This document shows, piece by piece, positions 19,992 to 28,670 of a DNA stretch of 64,000 bases; position 1 is the stretch's first letter; every line of letters starts with the position of its first letter. This DNA is from Pseudomonas sp. Irchel 3E20 (GTDB lineage Bacteria; Pseudomonadota; Gammaproteobacteria; Pseudomonadales; Pseudomonadaceae), in contig NZ_FYEE01000007.1 in the NCBI RefSeq assembly GCF_900187645.1, positions 124,001 through 188,000 of the forward strand. The letters are read 5' to 3'. The notes below the pieces were generated by a model that saw only the letters and a program-made list of their open reading frames with translations, was not told where the DNA came from and made no database searches. The translations under genes were made by a program, and so were the position numbers.

Positions 19992-20876
19992 CTACAAACT
20001 TTTGGCGGCAAAGGTATCGCACTGGCTGATCTGGCCCTGGGCGAAGCCGGTTTTGAACCAGCGCACGCGCTGGGCCGAGGTGCCGTGAGTGAAGGAGTCG
20101 GGCACCACGCGGCCCTGGCCTTGTTGCTGGAGGCGGTCGTCGCCGATGGCGTTGGCGGCGTTGAGGGCTTCTTCGATGTCCCCTGGTTCCAGCCAGTTCA
20201 GGCGTTTTTGCGCACTGAAGGCCCATACCCCGGCCAGGCAGTCGGCCTGCAACTCCTGGCGCACCAGCAACCCGCCATCGCCTTGTAGGTTGCGGCCCTG
20301 TTGCCGCGCGGCCTGGATCTTGGCCGAGACGCCGAGCAGGGTCTGCACGTGGTGGCCGACTTCGTGGGCGATCACATAGGCCTGGGCAAAATCGCCGGCA
20401 GCGGCGAAGCGCTGGGACATTTCGCGGAAGAAACTCAAGTCCAGGTACACCTTCTGGTCCGCCGGGCAGTAAAACGGGCCGGTGGCCGAATTGGCGAAAC
20501 CGCACGCCGAGTTCACGCCATTGCTGAACAGCACCAGGGTGGGGTGCTGATACTGGCGCCCGGCCTGCTGGAAGATCTGGTCCCAGGTGTCCTCGGTGTC
20601 GCCCAGGATCGAGCGCACGAATTCGGCCTGTTCATCGTTGGCCGGCGGGGCCTGGCGGGTCTGGGAGGTGGCGGGGGCCGACTGGTCCATTTGCCCGGCC
20701 AGTTGGCCAAGGATCTGCATCGGGTCCTGGCCGGTGATCCAGCCGATGCCGACGATCAGCACGATGGCCGTCAGGCTCAGGCCCTTGCCGCCGCCAAAGC
20801 GCATCCCGCCCCCGCCGCCCCCTTCGCCACGGGCATCGACCACGTTGTCGCTGCGGCGGCCTTTTTTCCAGAGCAT
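19992..20876 (-). CDS. YpfJ-type neutral zinc metallopeptidase
   Basis: Membrane-anchored putative metalloprotease of 294 residues. A glycine-rich N-terminus is followed by one transmembrane segment (LSLTAIVLIVGIGWITG, residues ~32-48), then a periplasmic catalytic domain with the zincin motif HEVGH at residues 170-174 and a downstream Glu in RQELQADCLAGVW. Conserved CGFANSATGPFYCPADQKVYLD is a family hallmark. Substrate unknown. No operon partners. Confidence 0.9.
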   Translation of the reverse strand: MLWKKGRRSDNVVDARGEGGGGGGMRFGGGKGLSLTAIVLIVGIGWITGQDPMQILGQLAGQMDQSAPATSQTRQAPPANDEQAEFVRSILGDTEDTWDQIFQQAGRQYQHPTLVLFSNGVNSACGFANSATGPFYCPADQKVYLDLSFFREMSQRFAAAGDFAQAYVIAHEVGHHVQTLLGVSAKIQAARQQGRNLQGDGGLLVRQELQADCLAGVWAFSAQKRLNWLEPGDIEEALNAANAIGDDRLQQQGQGRVVPDSFTHGTSAQRVRWFKTGFAQGQISQCDTFAAKSL

Positions 20877-21150
20877 GGGGCGATCCTCTTGTTTTGATGT
20901 GGGATGAGTGTTGCTGGTGAGTAGGATAGTTGCCAGTCCGGTCGTCCGGCATTTCCGCGCACGTTACCATTCCCGCCGCGAATGTCACGGGCCCCGAGAA
21001 ATATTCAAACTCCATGGCTGGCGCACCCAGCGGCCGCAGTTGTATGAGATTCGTAACCGCGAAGGTAAAGGTGCCGCCCGGCGCCTTCCTTCGCCGCCGC
21101 CTCCCGGCCCATAATCGCCGCCCTGTGCAGTGATGACCGGGAGCCTAAGA

Positions 21151-21828
21151 ATGACAACAACCTCAGAACTCTCCGCAGTGGCCCAGGCAACTGACGTGCA
21201 GCCACGCAAACCCCGCAAGAACAACCCCGAAAAAACCCGCGAGAACATTCTCCAGGAAGCCATTGTCGAGTTTGTTCAGCAGGGGCTTTCGGGGGCGCGG
21301 GTGGACGCCATCGCCGAGCGCATCCACACCTCCAAGCGCATGATCTATTACTACTTCGGCAGTAAGGAGCAGCTCTACATCGAGGTGTTGGAGAAGGTCT
21401 ACGGCGATATCCGCAACACCGAGGGCGCGCTCAACCTGTCGCAATTGGGGCCGCTGGAGGCAATCCGGCGCTTGGTGGAATTCACCTTCGACCACCACGA
21501 CCACCACACCGATTTCGTGCGCATCGTCAGCGTGGAGAACATCCACCACGCCGAGTACGTAAAGCAGTCCGACGCCATCAAAGCGATGAACCATTCGATG
21601 CTCACGGCCCTGGGCGAAGTGCTGGCCAGGGGCGTGGAACAGGGTGTGTTCCGCGCCGGGCTGACGGCGCTGGACGTGCACCTGCTGATTAACTCGTTCT
21701 GTTTTTTCCGCGTGTCGAACCGCTACACCGTGGGCGAGATCTTCCAGCTCGACCTGGCCGCCGAGGCCATCAAACAGCGCCACCGCGAGATGATCTGCGA
21801 GTCGGTGTCGCGCTATTTGCTGGCGTAG
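21151..21828 (+). CDS. TetR-family transcriptional regulator
   Basis: A 225-residue regulator. The N-terminal helix-turn-helix domain spans ~residues 30-80, ending in RVDAIAERIHTSKRMIYYYF and GSKEQLY; the C-terminal domain is a TetR ligand/dimer domain rich in His (FDHHDHHTDF). Start at 21151, preceded by GGGAG; an ATG at 21130 adds seven residues without a better site. No neighbouring gene suggests its target. Confidence 0.85.
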   Translation: MTTTSELSAVAQATDVQPRKPRKNNPEKTRENILQEAIVEFVQQGLSGARVDAIAERIHTSKRMIYYYFGSKEQLYIEVLEKVYGDIRNTEGALNLSQLGPLEAIRRLVEFTFDHHDHHTDFVRIVSVENIHHAEYVKQSDAIKAMNHSMLTALGEVLARGVEQGVFRAGLTALDVHLLINSFCFFRVSNRYTVGEIFQLDLAAEAIKQRHREMICESVSRYLLA

Positions 21829-21888
21829 TTTTGTGTAGCGGTTCTAGGCAGTAGCCGGGTGGGGGGCTGGAAGTCTTTGGGGCGCTCG

Positions 21889-22110
21889 TTGTGGGAGCAA
21901 CTGTCTTACCCCCTACCGCTCGTCAACGCCATTGCGTGCCGCCATCGCGAGCAGGCTCGCTCCCACAGAGGAAAAATGAAAATCCCACCCGCATCACAGT
22001 TCAACTGTGGGAGCGGGCCTGCCCGCGATGGCGATGTACCTACCCACATAGATGTTGTGTGTGCTGCCGCTATCGCGGGCGAGCGGAGCGCCGCCCGGCC
22101 CGTTCCTACA
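21889..22110. repeat. Composite REP block upstream of trmA stop
   Basis: Most of this 320-base gap (21829-22148) is repeat: the GTCTTACCCCCTACC / GCGTGCCGCCATCGCGAGCA block (21889-21967), then GAAAATCCCACCCGCATCAC, a REP (about 22004-22033) and an inverted REP tail (22071-22110). The first ~150 bases match 10277-10520 closely. No gene seen. Confidence 0.7.
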
Positions 22111-22148
22111 CAAACGCCCAAATACCCATGCGCCTTCAGGGGGCGAAC

Positions 22149-23228
22149 TCAGCGCCGCGTTAGCAGGACTCCGGATTCCATGTGATGGGTCCAGGGGAAC
22201 TGGTCGAACAGGGCGCAGCGGGTGATGCGGTGGGTGTCGTGCAACTGGGCGATGTTGGCCGCCAGGGTGTCGGGGTTGCACGAGATATAAAGGATGTTGT
22301 CGAAACGCCGGGTCAGTTCGCAGGTGTCCGGGTCCATGCCCGCGCGCGGCGGGTCGACGAACACACTGCCAAATTCGTAGCCCTTGAGGTCCACGCCGTG
22401 CAAGCGGCGGAACGGGCGCACCTCGTTCAGCGCCTGGGTCAGTTCCTCGGCGGATAAACGCACCAGGGTCACGTTATCCACCGCGTTGTCGCGCAGGTTG
22501 TTGAGCGCGGCGTTGACCGAGGTCTTGCTGATCTCGGTGGCCAGCACGTTGCGCACCCGGGTGGCCAGCGGCAGGGTGAAATTGCCGTTGCCGCAATACA
22601 GCTCCAGCAGGTCGTCGCTGCGCTCGCCCAGGGCCTCGAAGGCCCAGTTGAGCATCTTCTGGTTCACGGTGCCGTTGGGCTGGGTGAATGCGCCTTCGGG
22701 TTGTTGATAACTGAAGGTGCGGCCGCCGACGTCCAGTTGCTCGACCACAAAGTCGCGGCCGATCACTTCGCGCTTGCCCTTGGAACGGCCGATCACGCTG
22801 ACCTCCAAATCCGCCGCCAGTTGTTGGGCGGCCACTTGCCAGTGCTCGTCCAGGGGGCGGTGATAGCACAGCGTAATCATCGCGTCGCCCGCCAGGGTGG
22901 TCAGGAACTCCACCTGGAACAGCTTGTGGCTCAGGGCGTGGCTGGCTTGCCACGCGGCCTTGAGCTTGGGCATCAGTTCATTGATGCGCAGGCTGGCGAT
23001 GGGGAAGTCTTCGATCAGGATCGGCGTGCGCTTGTCTTCCTGGGAAAACATCGCGTAGTGGCGCTGGCCGTCTTCGCGCCACAGGCGAAACTCAGCGCGC
23101 AGGCGAAAGTGCGCCAGCGGCGAGTCGAACACCAGCGGCTCGGGCGCCTGGAACGGGGCCAATAGGTCACGCAGGCGCGTGACCTTGGCTTCGAGTTGAG
23201 CGGCGTAGTGGGCGGCGTCGACAGTCAT
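22149..23228 (-). CDS. trmA: tRNA (uracil-5-)-methyltransferase TrmA
   Basis: SAM-dependent enzyme of 359 residues that makes m5U54 (ribothymidine) in the T loop of tRNAs. SAM-binding region [15 protein letters not shown] (residues ~208-222), [13 protein letters not shown] (288-300) and the catalytic nucleophile Cys317 in YISCNPDTL. TrmA lacks the N-terminal TRAM domain of RlmD relatives, as here. Its start overlaps the stop of the NCS2 permease gene by 4 bases (both minus strand). Confidence 0.95.
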   Translation of the reverse strand: MTVDAAHYAAQLEAKVTRLRDLLAPFQAPEPLVFDSPLAHFRLRAEFRLWREDGQRHYAMFSQEDKRTPILIEDFPIASLRINELMPKLKAAWQASHALSHKLFQVEFLTTLAGDAMITLCYHRPLDEHWQVAAQQLAADLEVSVIGRSKGKREVIGRDFVVEQLDVGGRTFSYQQPEGAFTQPNGTVNQKMLNWAFEALGERSDDLLELYCGNGNFTLPLATRVRNVLATEISKTSVNAALNNLRDNAVDNVTLVRLSAEELTQALNEVRPFRRLHGVDLKGYEFGSVFVDPPRAGMDPDTCELTRRFDNILYISCNPDTLAANIAQLHDTHRITRCALFDQFPWTHHMESGVLLTRR

Positions 23229-24520
23229 GCGTTAAACCAACCCAGCTTGACCACGAACAGGATCGACAGGATCACCAACGCCGGGTTCAGCTCGCGGCCA
23301 CGGCCGGACAGCAGTTTGATCGCCGTCCAGGCAATGAAGCCGAACGCGATGCCGTTGGCGATGGAGTAGGTGAACGGCATGGCCAGGGCGGTGATGACCA
23401 CCGGGGCGGCGACGGTGATGTCGTCCCAGTCGATTTCCGCCAGGCCCGAGGTCATCAGCACGGCGACGAACAGCAGCGCCGGCGCGGTGGCGAAGGCGGG
23501 CACGCTGCTGGCCAGTGGCGAGAAGAACAGCGCCAGCAAAAACAGGATGGCCACGACGATCGCGGTCAGGCCGGTACGGCCACCGGCGCTCACGCCCGCC
23601 GCCGACTCGATGTAGCTGGTGGTGGTCGAGGTGCCCAGCAGGGAGCCGGCCATGGCCGCGGTGCTGTCGGCGATCAGGGCGCGGCCCATTTTCGGCATGT
23701 GGCCGTCCTTGCCCATCAACCCGGCGCGTTTGGCGACGCCGATCAGGGTGCCGGAGTTGTCGAACAGGTCGACGAACAGGAAGGCGAAAATCACGCTGAC
23801 CAGGCCAATGTCCAGCGCGCCTTTGATGTCCAGTTGCAGGAAGGTCGGCGCCAGGGACGGCGGCATCGACATCACGCCGCCGAATGGGGTGAAGCCCAGG
23901 GCGATGGAGCTGAGGGTCACCGCGAGGATGCCGATCAGCACCGCGCCGCGCACTTTCAGCGCCTCCAGGGCCACGATCAGGACAAAGCCCAGGGTGGCGA
24001 GGATCGGCGCCGGTTGCTTGAGGTCGCCCAGGCCCACCATGGTGGCCTGGTTGCTGACCACGATCCCGGCGTTGTGCAGGGCGATCAGCGCGAGGAACAG
24101 GCCGATACCGGCGGCAATCGCCGAACGCAGCGGCAGCGGAATGCTGTTGATGATCCATTCACGGATGCGAAAGATCGACAGCAGGAAAAACAGCACCGCC
24201 GAAATAAACACCGCCCCCAGCGCCACTTGCCAGGTGTGGCCCATGTGCAGCACCACGGTGTAGGTGAAGAAGGCGTTCAGGCCCATGCCCGGCGCGAGCG
24301 CGATCGGGTAGTTGGCGATCAGGCCCATCACGGTGGAACCGATGGCCGCCGCCAGGCAGGTAGCGACGAACAACGCGCCCTTGTCCATGCCGGTCTCGCC
24401 GAGAATGCTCGGGTTGACGAACAGAATGTAAGCCATGGCCAGGAAGGTGGTGAGGCCCGCCAGAATCTCGGTCCGCACGTTGGTGTTGTGTGCCTTGAGT
24501 TGAAACAGCCGTTCCAGCAT
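23225..24520 (-). CDS. NCS2-family purine permease (AzgA-like)
   Basis: Inner-membrane permease of 431 residues with 12-14 hydrophobic segments, from the AzgA-like branch of nucleobase transporters (guanine/hypoxanthine or adenine, proton coupled). Marks: [21 protein letters not shown] near the N-terminus, [35 protein letters not shown] and the C-terminal [12 protein letters not shown]. The start [12 protein letters not shown] is chosen over a frame extending to 24748 because GGGGAGCGG precedes it and the family begins so. It forms a coupled pair with trmA. Confidence 0.9.
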   Translation of the reverse strand: MLERLFQLKAHNTNVRTEILAGLTTFLAMAYILFVNPSILGETGMDKGALFVATCLAAAIGSTVMGLIANYPIALAPGMGLNAFFTYTVVLHMGHTWQVALGAVFISAVLFFLLSIFRIREWIINSIPLPLRSAIAAGIGLFLALIALHNAGIVVSNQATMVGLGDLKQPAPILATLGFVLIVALEALKVRGAVLIGILAVTLSSIALGFTPFGGVMSMPPSLAPTFLQLDIKGALDIGLVSVIFAFLFVDLFDNSGTLIGVAKRAGLMGKDGHMPKMGRALIADSTAAMAGSLLGTSTTTSYIESAAGVSAGGRTGLTAIVVAILFLLALFFSPLASSVPAFATAPALLFVAVLMTSGLAEIDWDDITVAAPVVITALAMPFTYSIANGIAFGFIAWTAIKLLSGRGRELNPALVILSILFVVKLGWFNA

Positions 24521-24915
24521 GTCCGCTCCCCGTGGCGCGCCTTGCGCCGTGAATGTATCGACCTCAACAGCAAAGCACAGACTGCTTGAAACGCCTGTGG
24601 ATTTTATGTGGGCCGGAAAAAGCCGCGCATCATACCAGCCCGATAGCGAGATGGCTGCTGGTAGTTGCCAACGGCTGTGGGCGGGAAAAGTCGATTGTCC
24701 GACAGGAATATTCGTAGGGGGAGTGTTTTTGTGGCGGTAAAAAGTCAAAAAAGATGCGGCCCGGCGTAAAGGTTTAGTTCATTAGTTGAATGAGCCTGAA
24801 TGGGTCGCGAAAGCAGATGAGTTCGCGGGGTTAATGATGTTTTTGGTAAATAGGCGGGTAACGATCGGTTGACCGCTTATTGAACATGTATTAACGGGTC
24901 GCTGGAATGGCTGGC
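24521..24915. other. Intergenic stretch upstream of the NCS2 permease
   Basis: About 395 bases without a gene. On the minus strand a TATGAT (24631-24636) lies ~110 bases before the permease start and could be a -10 element, though no good -35 is seen. The half nearer 24916 is AT-richer than the genome average. No purine riboswitch fold is recognisable. Confidence 0.4.
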
Positions 24916-25203
24916 TCAAACTTTGGGCGACTTATGCAAATGCTCGAATGGTTTTTCCGTGGTTTCATACTGTTTCTTCGATGCCAGGTACTCCGGCGTT
25001 TGCTGTGTGGCAAGCAGGGGCGAGGGTGCGTTGACTGCCTTTGGTGCGGCTTTGTTGTGCTCGGCCTTGAGCGGTGGTGAGGTGGACAGTTGGGTTTGCA
25101 GGACTTTCTTGAACTCGCTGGCGGTTTCTTTGCTGGGCCTTTTGTAGTGGGCGCCGTTGGACGCAAGTGCATTTAAAAAAAGATTAACGCCGGATGGGCA
25201 CAT
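24916..25203 (-). CDS. Small hypothetical protein
   Basis: A 95-residue protein I do not recognise: hydrophilic, lysine/serine rich (KRPSKETASEFKKVLQ; LASKKQYETTEKPFEHLH), without signal peptide or membrane segment. AAAGGA lies 10 bases before the ATG, which supports it being real. Its base composition is clearly AT-richer than its neighbours, suggesting acquisition from elsewhere. It is isolated, with ~330-base gaps on both sides. Confidence 0.55.
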   Translation of the reverse strand: MCPSGVNLFLNALASNGAHYKRPSKETASEFKKVLQTQLSTSPPLKAEHNKAAPKAVNAPSPLLATQQTPEYLASKKQYETTEKPFEHLHKSPKV

Positions 25204-25534
25204 GGCTTTATTCCTTTTATTGGGTTAACTGCATGTTGGCCGGTATGGCAACAGCAGAGGTAGAGCAATGGCTATGCCGGGCGGTTAATTAAGTTGTGTT
25301 TTTGGCTTTTAAGTTGAAAGTTATTTAATTCAATTGACGGTTTGCCGATGTTTTTGTGGTCCGCTTCTTTGACGGTTGTAGTCGCCGTATGGGGCGTTTG
25401 TCGGTTGTGTTTAAGGGCGGTGGGCAGCGGCAAGCGGTCGCCGGGCACCAGGCAAACCCCTGTCGCCGAGTAGCAAGCGGGTTTGGTTTGCCGGGGAGGG
25501 GCGGGCATACTGCCATGATGTTTTCTGGGGGCAG
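25204..25534. other. AT-rich intergenic stretch
   Basis: No gene or known repeat is evident in this ~330-base gap. Bases 25285-25350 are strongly AT-rich (runs such as TTAATTAAGTTG and TTATTTAATTCAATTG) and probably hold promoters for the flanking divergent genes. Confidence 0.4.
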
Positions 25535-25990
25535 TTGATGAACAGCATCAGGCAGTGTTTAGGCGCGATGGCCCTGGCAGCCACGGGGTTATGGGTGTCG
25601 GTGGCGGTGGCTGCCCCGGCGGCGCCGTTGAGCCATCTACAGATTTTACGGGTCGAGTCGCCCGCTTGCGGCTTCGAGGACGTTTCCGATGGCCGCGGGC
25701 AAACCCGCTGTGACCATGGTGGGGGCTATATCCGGGTGTACGTGATCGAGCAGGGCTACGGCCGTGGCGCCGTGGTGACATTGGACGGCGCCGAGGTGGA
25801 TGGCACCCGTTCGCCGGTGTGTGCCGACGCCCGGGACAAGCTCGGCGAATGCCCGGTCTCGGGCGCCAAAGTGGTGGGTTACTTGTACGTCATGGACCTG
25901 TCGGGCGCACGCGGGGGCAGTTTCAGCTTCAGCAATACGTCTATCAATGTGCCGGGTAATACCCTGTCGGCCGAGCTGTATATCCGCTAA
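25535..25990 (+). CDS. Secreted YolA/DUF4879-like protein
   Basis: A 151-residue exported protein with a signal peptide (residues ~1-27, cleavage after VAVAA). The mature part has paired Cys residues in SPACGFEDV, QTRCDHGG, SPVCADA and GECPVSG, and repeats of short beta strands (YIRVYVIEQGYGRGAVVTL, KVVGYLYVMDLSG). The pattern resembles the DUF4879 (B. subtilis YolA) family of small secreted proteins of unknown function. An alternative in-frame ATG two codons in gives MNSIRQ. Convergent with the MFS gene, whose stop it overlaps by 4 bases. Confidence 0.65.
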   Translation: MMNSIRQCLGAMALAATGLWVSVAVAAPAAPLSHLQILRVESPACGFEDVSDGRGQTRCDHGGGYIRVYVIEQGYGRGAVVTLDGAEVDGTRSPVCADARDKLGECPVSGAKVVGYLYVMDLSGARGGSFSFSNTSINVPGNTLSAELYIR

Positions 25991-27219
25991 CCGTTGTGCT
26001 CTTCGTGCATGCGGTCGCGGTTGGCCAGGCCCGGGAACAGCTTGATCCACACCCCGGTCACCACCAACGTGCCGACCCCGCCCAATACCACGGCGGGCAC
26101 GGTGCCCAGCCAATGGGCGGTGACGCCGGACTCGAATTCGCCCAACTGATTCGACGCGCCAATAAACAACCCGTTGACCGCGCTGACCCGCCCGCGCATT
26201 TCGTCCGGGGTTTGCAATTGCACGAATGAGGCGCGGATCACCATGCTAATCATGTCCGCCGCCCCCAACACCACCAGTACCGCCAGGGAAAACCAGAACG
26301 AGGTAGAAAGGCCGAACGCGATAGTGGCCACGCCGAACACGCCAACGGCGGTGAACATGATGCGCCCCACCTTGCGCTCCACGGCAAAGCGCGCCAGCCA
26401 CAGCGACATCAGCAGCGCGCCCACCGCCGGCGCCGAGCGCAACAGGCCCAGGCCCCAGGGGCCGGTGAGCAAAATGTCCTTGGCGAACACCGGCAGCAGC
26501 GCGGTGGCGCCGCCCAGCAGCACGGCGAACAGGTCCAGGGAGATCGCCCCGAGCACATCCGGGCGGCTGCGGATAAAGCGGATCCCGGCCAGCAGCGAAT
26601 CGAGGGTGGCTTTGCCCGTGTGCAGCGCCGCTTGGCGTGCGGGCAGGTTGAGCATCAGCAGGCAAGCAATCAGGTACAGCAGCACGGTTGGCCCGTACAC
26701 CCAGACACTGCCCAGGGCATAGAGCAAACCGCCCACGGCCGGGGCGACGATGGTCGCCGATTGCTGCGCCGACTGCGCCGCCGCCACCGCCCGGGGGAAC
26801 AGCGCCGCTGGCACGATGCTCGGCAGCAATGCCTGGGTGGCGGGCATTTCAAAGGAGCGCGCGGCGCCGAGGGCGAAGGCCAGGAGGAAGATCATTTCCC
26901 GGGTGACGCTGTCGGTGAGGCTGCCCACTGCCAGCGTCAGGGCGATCAACGCCTGCAACGACTGGCACAGCGCGGCGATCTTGCGCCGGTCATAGCGGTC
27001 GGCCACATGCCCGGTGTGGAGCATGAACAGCACCCGCGGCGCGAACTCCACCAAACCGACCCAGCCCAGGTCCATCACGTTGCCGGTCAGTTGGTAGAGG
27101 TTCCAGCCAATGGCCACGGTGAGCATCTGGAAACCGCTGGCGGTAAACACCCGGGCCAGCCAGAACGCGAGAAACGGGCGATGGTGACGCAGCAACAACA
27201 CAGGGGCGTGGGAGGACAT
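25987..27219 (-). CDS. MFS transporter (EntS-like)
   Basis: Inner-membrane exporter of 410 residues with ~12 hydrophobic segments. HRPFLAFWLARVFTASGFQMLTVAIGWNLYQLT, RVLFMLHTGHVADRYDRRKIA (the MFS loop 2-3 motif) and the mid-protein RFIRSRPDVLGAISLDLFAVLLGGATALLPVFA are typical of the MFS_3/EntS group, which exports siderophores or drugs. Substrate unknown; no siderophore genes nearby. GGAGG lies close to the start (27211-27215 reads GGAGG on the plus strand, not a ribosome site). Confidence 0.85.
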   Translation of the reverse strand: MSSHAPVLLLRHHRPFLAFWLARVFTASGFQMLTVAIGWNLYQLTGNVMDLGWVGLVEFAPRVLFMLHTGHVADRYDRRKIAALCQSLQALIALTLAVGSLTDSVTREMIFLLAFALGAARSFEMPATQALLPSIVPAALFPRAVAAAQSAQQSATIVAPAVGGLLYALGSVWVYGPTVLLYLIACLLMLNLPARQAALHTGKATLDSLLAGIRFIRSRPDVLGAISLDLFAVLLGGATALLPVFAKDILLTGPWGLGLLRSAPAVGALLMSLWLARFAVERKVGRIMFTAVGVFGVATIAFGLSTSFWFSLAVLVVLGAADMISMVIRASFVQLQTPDEMRGRVSAVNGLFIGASNQLGEFESGVTAHWLGTVPAVVLGGVGTLVVTGVWIKLFPGLANRDRMHEEHNG

Positions 27220-27572
27220 CGACGGGCCGGCCTGGACGAGGGGAGGGGCAGATTATCATCAACCTGTAACAAATAGTTGCTGCGCCGGGGCCTGCACAAA
27301 CCGGTGGGGCGAAGCGCGTTGGCCTCTTTGGCGCGCGCAAAGTACCCAGCCATCAGGGCGGAACCTTCAGCCGCCCCACTTTAAAAACCTATATCGCCCC
27401 CGAAACCACCCAAAACCGCACACCCAGTCAGGTCGATACCCATGCTCATCGTGGGCGAGCCCGCTTCCACAAAAGCCGCGTAGGTGGGGGGTGGCATCGG
27501 CAACGGCCCTGTTCCTGATGCCAGAACGCTGGCAGACTGCCAATCCTTTCACGCCGTTTGTTCTGGGGCTTT
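27220..27572. other. Intergenic stretch with one REP half-element
   Basis: No gene seen. A single REP-like half (GTGGGCGAGCCCGCTTCCAC, 27451-27470) is itself a short palindrome. The inverted pair TGCCAGAACGCTGGCA (about 27519-27534), shortly before the AI-2E gene, is a possible operator or hairpin. Confidence 0.45.
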
Positions 27573-28583
27573 ATGCCAGTGTTTTCGCAGCGTCATCTGT
27601 TGTTTATCAGTTGGGTGATTATTTTCGGTGGGTTGTTGCTGGTGCTGCCGTTGCGGCTGCTACCCAGCCTGTTGGCCGGGTTGTTGGTGTTCGAACTGGT
27701 CAACATGCTCACCCCGCAGCTGCAACGCCTGATCGAAGGGCGTCGCGCCCGTTGGTTGGCGGTGGCATTGTTGGGCACCCTGGTGGTGAGTGCGCTGAGC
27801 TTGATCTTCGCTGGCGCCATCAGCTTTTTGCTCCACGAAGCGGAAAACCCCGGTGCCTCCCTGGACAAGTTCATGGGCGTGGTGAGCAAGGCCCGCGGCC
27901 AGTTGCCGCCGTTTATCGACGTTTACCTGCCGGCCAGCGCCGCGGAGTTTCGCGTGGCCATCGGCGATTGGCTGGGCAAGCACCTGAGCGACCTGCAACT
28001 GGTGGGCAAAGACGCCGCGCACATGTTTGTCACCCTGCTGATCGGCATGGTGCTGGGCGCGATCATCGCCTTGCAGCGCATTCCCGACCTGACCAAACGC
28101 AAGCCCCTGGCCGCGGCCCTGTTCGATCGCCTGCACCTGCTGGTCCAGGCGTTTCGCAACATCGTGTTCGCGCAAATCAAGATTTCCCTGCTCAACACCT
28201 TCTTCACCGGGATCTTCCTGGCGGTGGTGCTGCCGATGTTCGGCGTCAAGCTACCGCTGACCAAAACCCTGATTGTGCTGACCTTCCTGCTGGGCCTGTT
28301 GCCGGTGATCGGCAACTTGATCTCCAACACCCTGATAACCATCGTCGGCCTGTCGCTGTCGATTTGGGTGGCGGTAGCGGCGCTGGGCTACCTGATCGTG
28401 ATCCACAAGCTCGAATACTTCCTCAACGCCCGCATCGTCGGCGGGCAGATCAGCGCCAAATCCTGGGAGTTGCTCCTGGCGATGCTGGTGTTTGAGGCCG
28501 CATTCGGCCTACCGGGGGTGGTGGCGGGGCCGATCTATTACGCCTATCTGAAAAGTGAACTCAAATTGGCAGGGCTTGTTTAG
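27573..28583 (+). CDS. AI-2E (TqsA/PerM) family transporter
   Basis: Inner-membrane protein of 336 residues with about eight hydrophobic segments and a long periplasmic/cytoplasmic segment (residues ~70-150), the layout of the AI-2E/PerM family. FAQIKISLLNTFFTGIFLAVVLP and LPVIGNLISNTLI are conserved family stretches, as is FEAAFGLPGVVAGPIYYAYLKSEL at the end. Transported substrate unknown; the family name comes from E. coli TqsA. ATG at 27573 has GGGG 5 bases ahead; the TTG at 27558 does not. Confidence 0.85.
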   Translation: MPVFSQRHLLFISWVIIFGGLLLVLPLRLLPSLLAGLLVFELVNMLTPQLQRLIEGRRARWLAVALLGTLVVSALSLIFAGAISFLLHEAENPGASLDKFMGVVSKARGQLPPFIDVYLPASAAEFRVAIGDWLGKHLSDLQLVGKDAAHMFVTLLIGMVLGAIIALQRIPDLTKRKPLAAALFDRLHLLVQAFRNIVFAQIKISLLNTFFTGIFLAVVLPMFGVKLPLTKTLIVLTFLLGLLPVIGNLISNTLITIVGLSLSIWVAVAALGYLIVIHKLEYFLNARIVGGQISAKSWELLLAMLVFEAAFGLPGVVAGPIYYAYLKSELKLAGLV

Positions 28584-28601
28584 CCGCGTAGCGGCGGGCT
28601 T

Positions 28602-28655
28602 GTAGCTGCAAGTTTTAGCTGCAAGCGGCAAGTAAGCGCGGTGCGCGCAGCTTGC
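28602..28655. repeat. AGCTGCAAG-type dispersed repeat
   Basis: GTAGCTGCAAGTTTTAGCTG followed by CAAGCGGCAAGTAAGCG and the inverted CAGCTTGCCACT. The same unit occurs at 38348-38484 and, diverged, at 41912-41970. It differs from the GTGGGAGCGGGC REPs and appears to be a second repeat family. Confidence 0.55.
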
Positions 28656-28670
28656 CACTCAACGCTGCCC

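Noticed and set aside
24521..24780. Purine riboswitch upstream of the NCS2 permease
   Set aside because: No conserved purine-aptamer core or matching stems could be recognised.
27491..28495. 334-residue open frame overlapping the AI-2E transporter
   Set aside because: Arg/Gly/Pro-rich out-of-frame translation; the transporter frame has clear membrane segments and a ribosome site.
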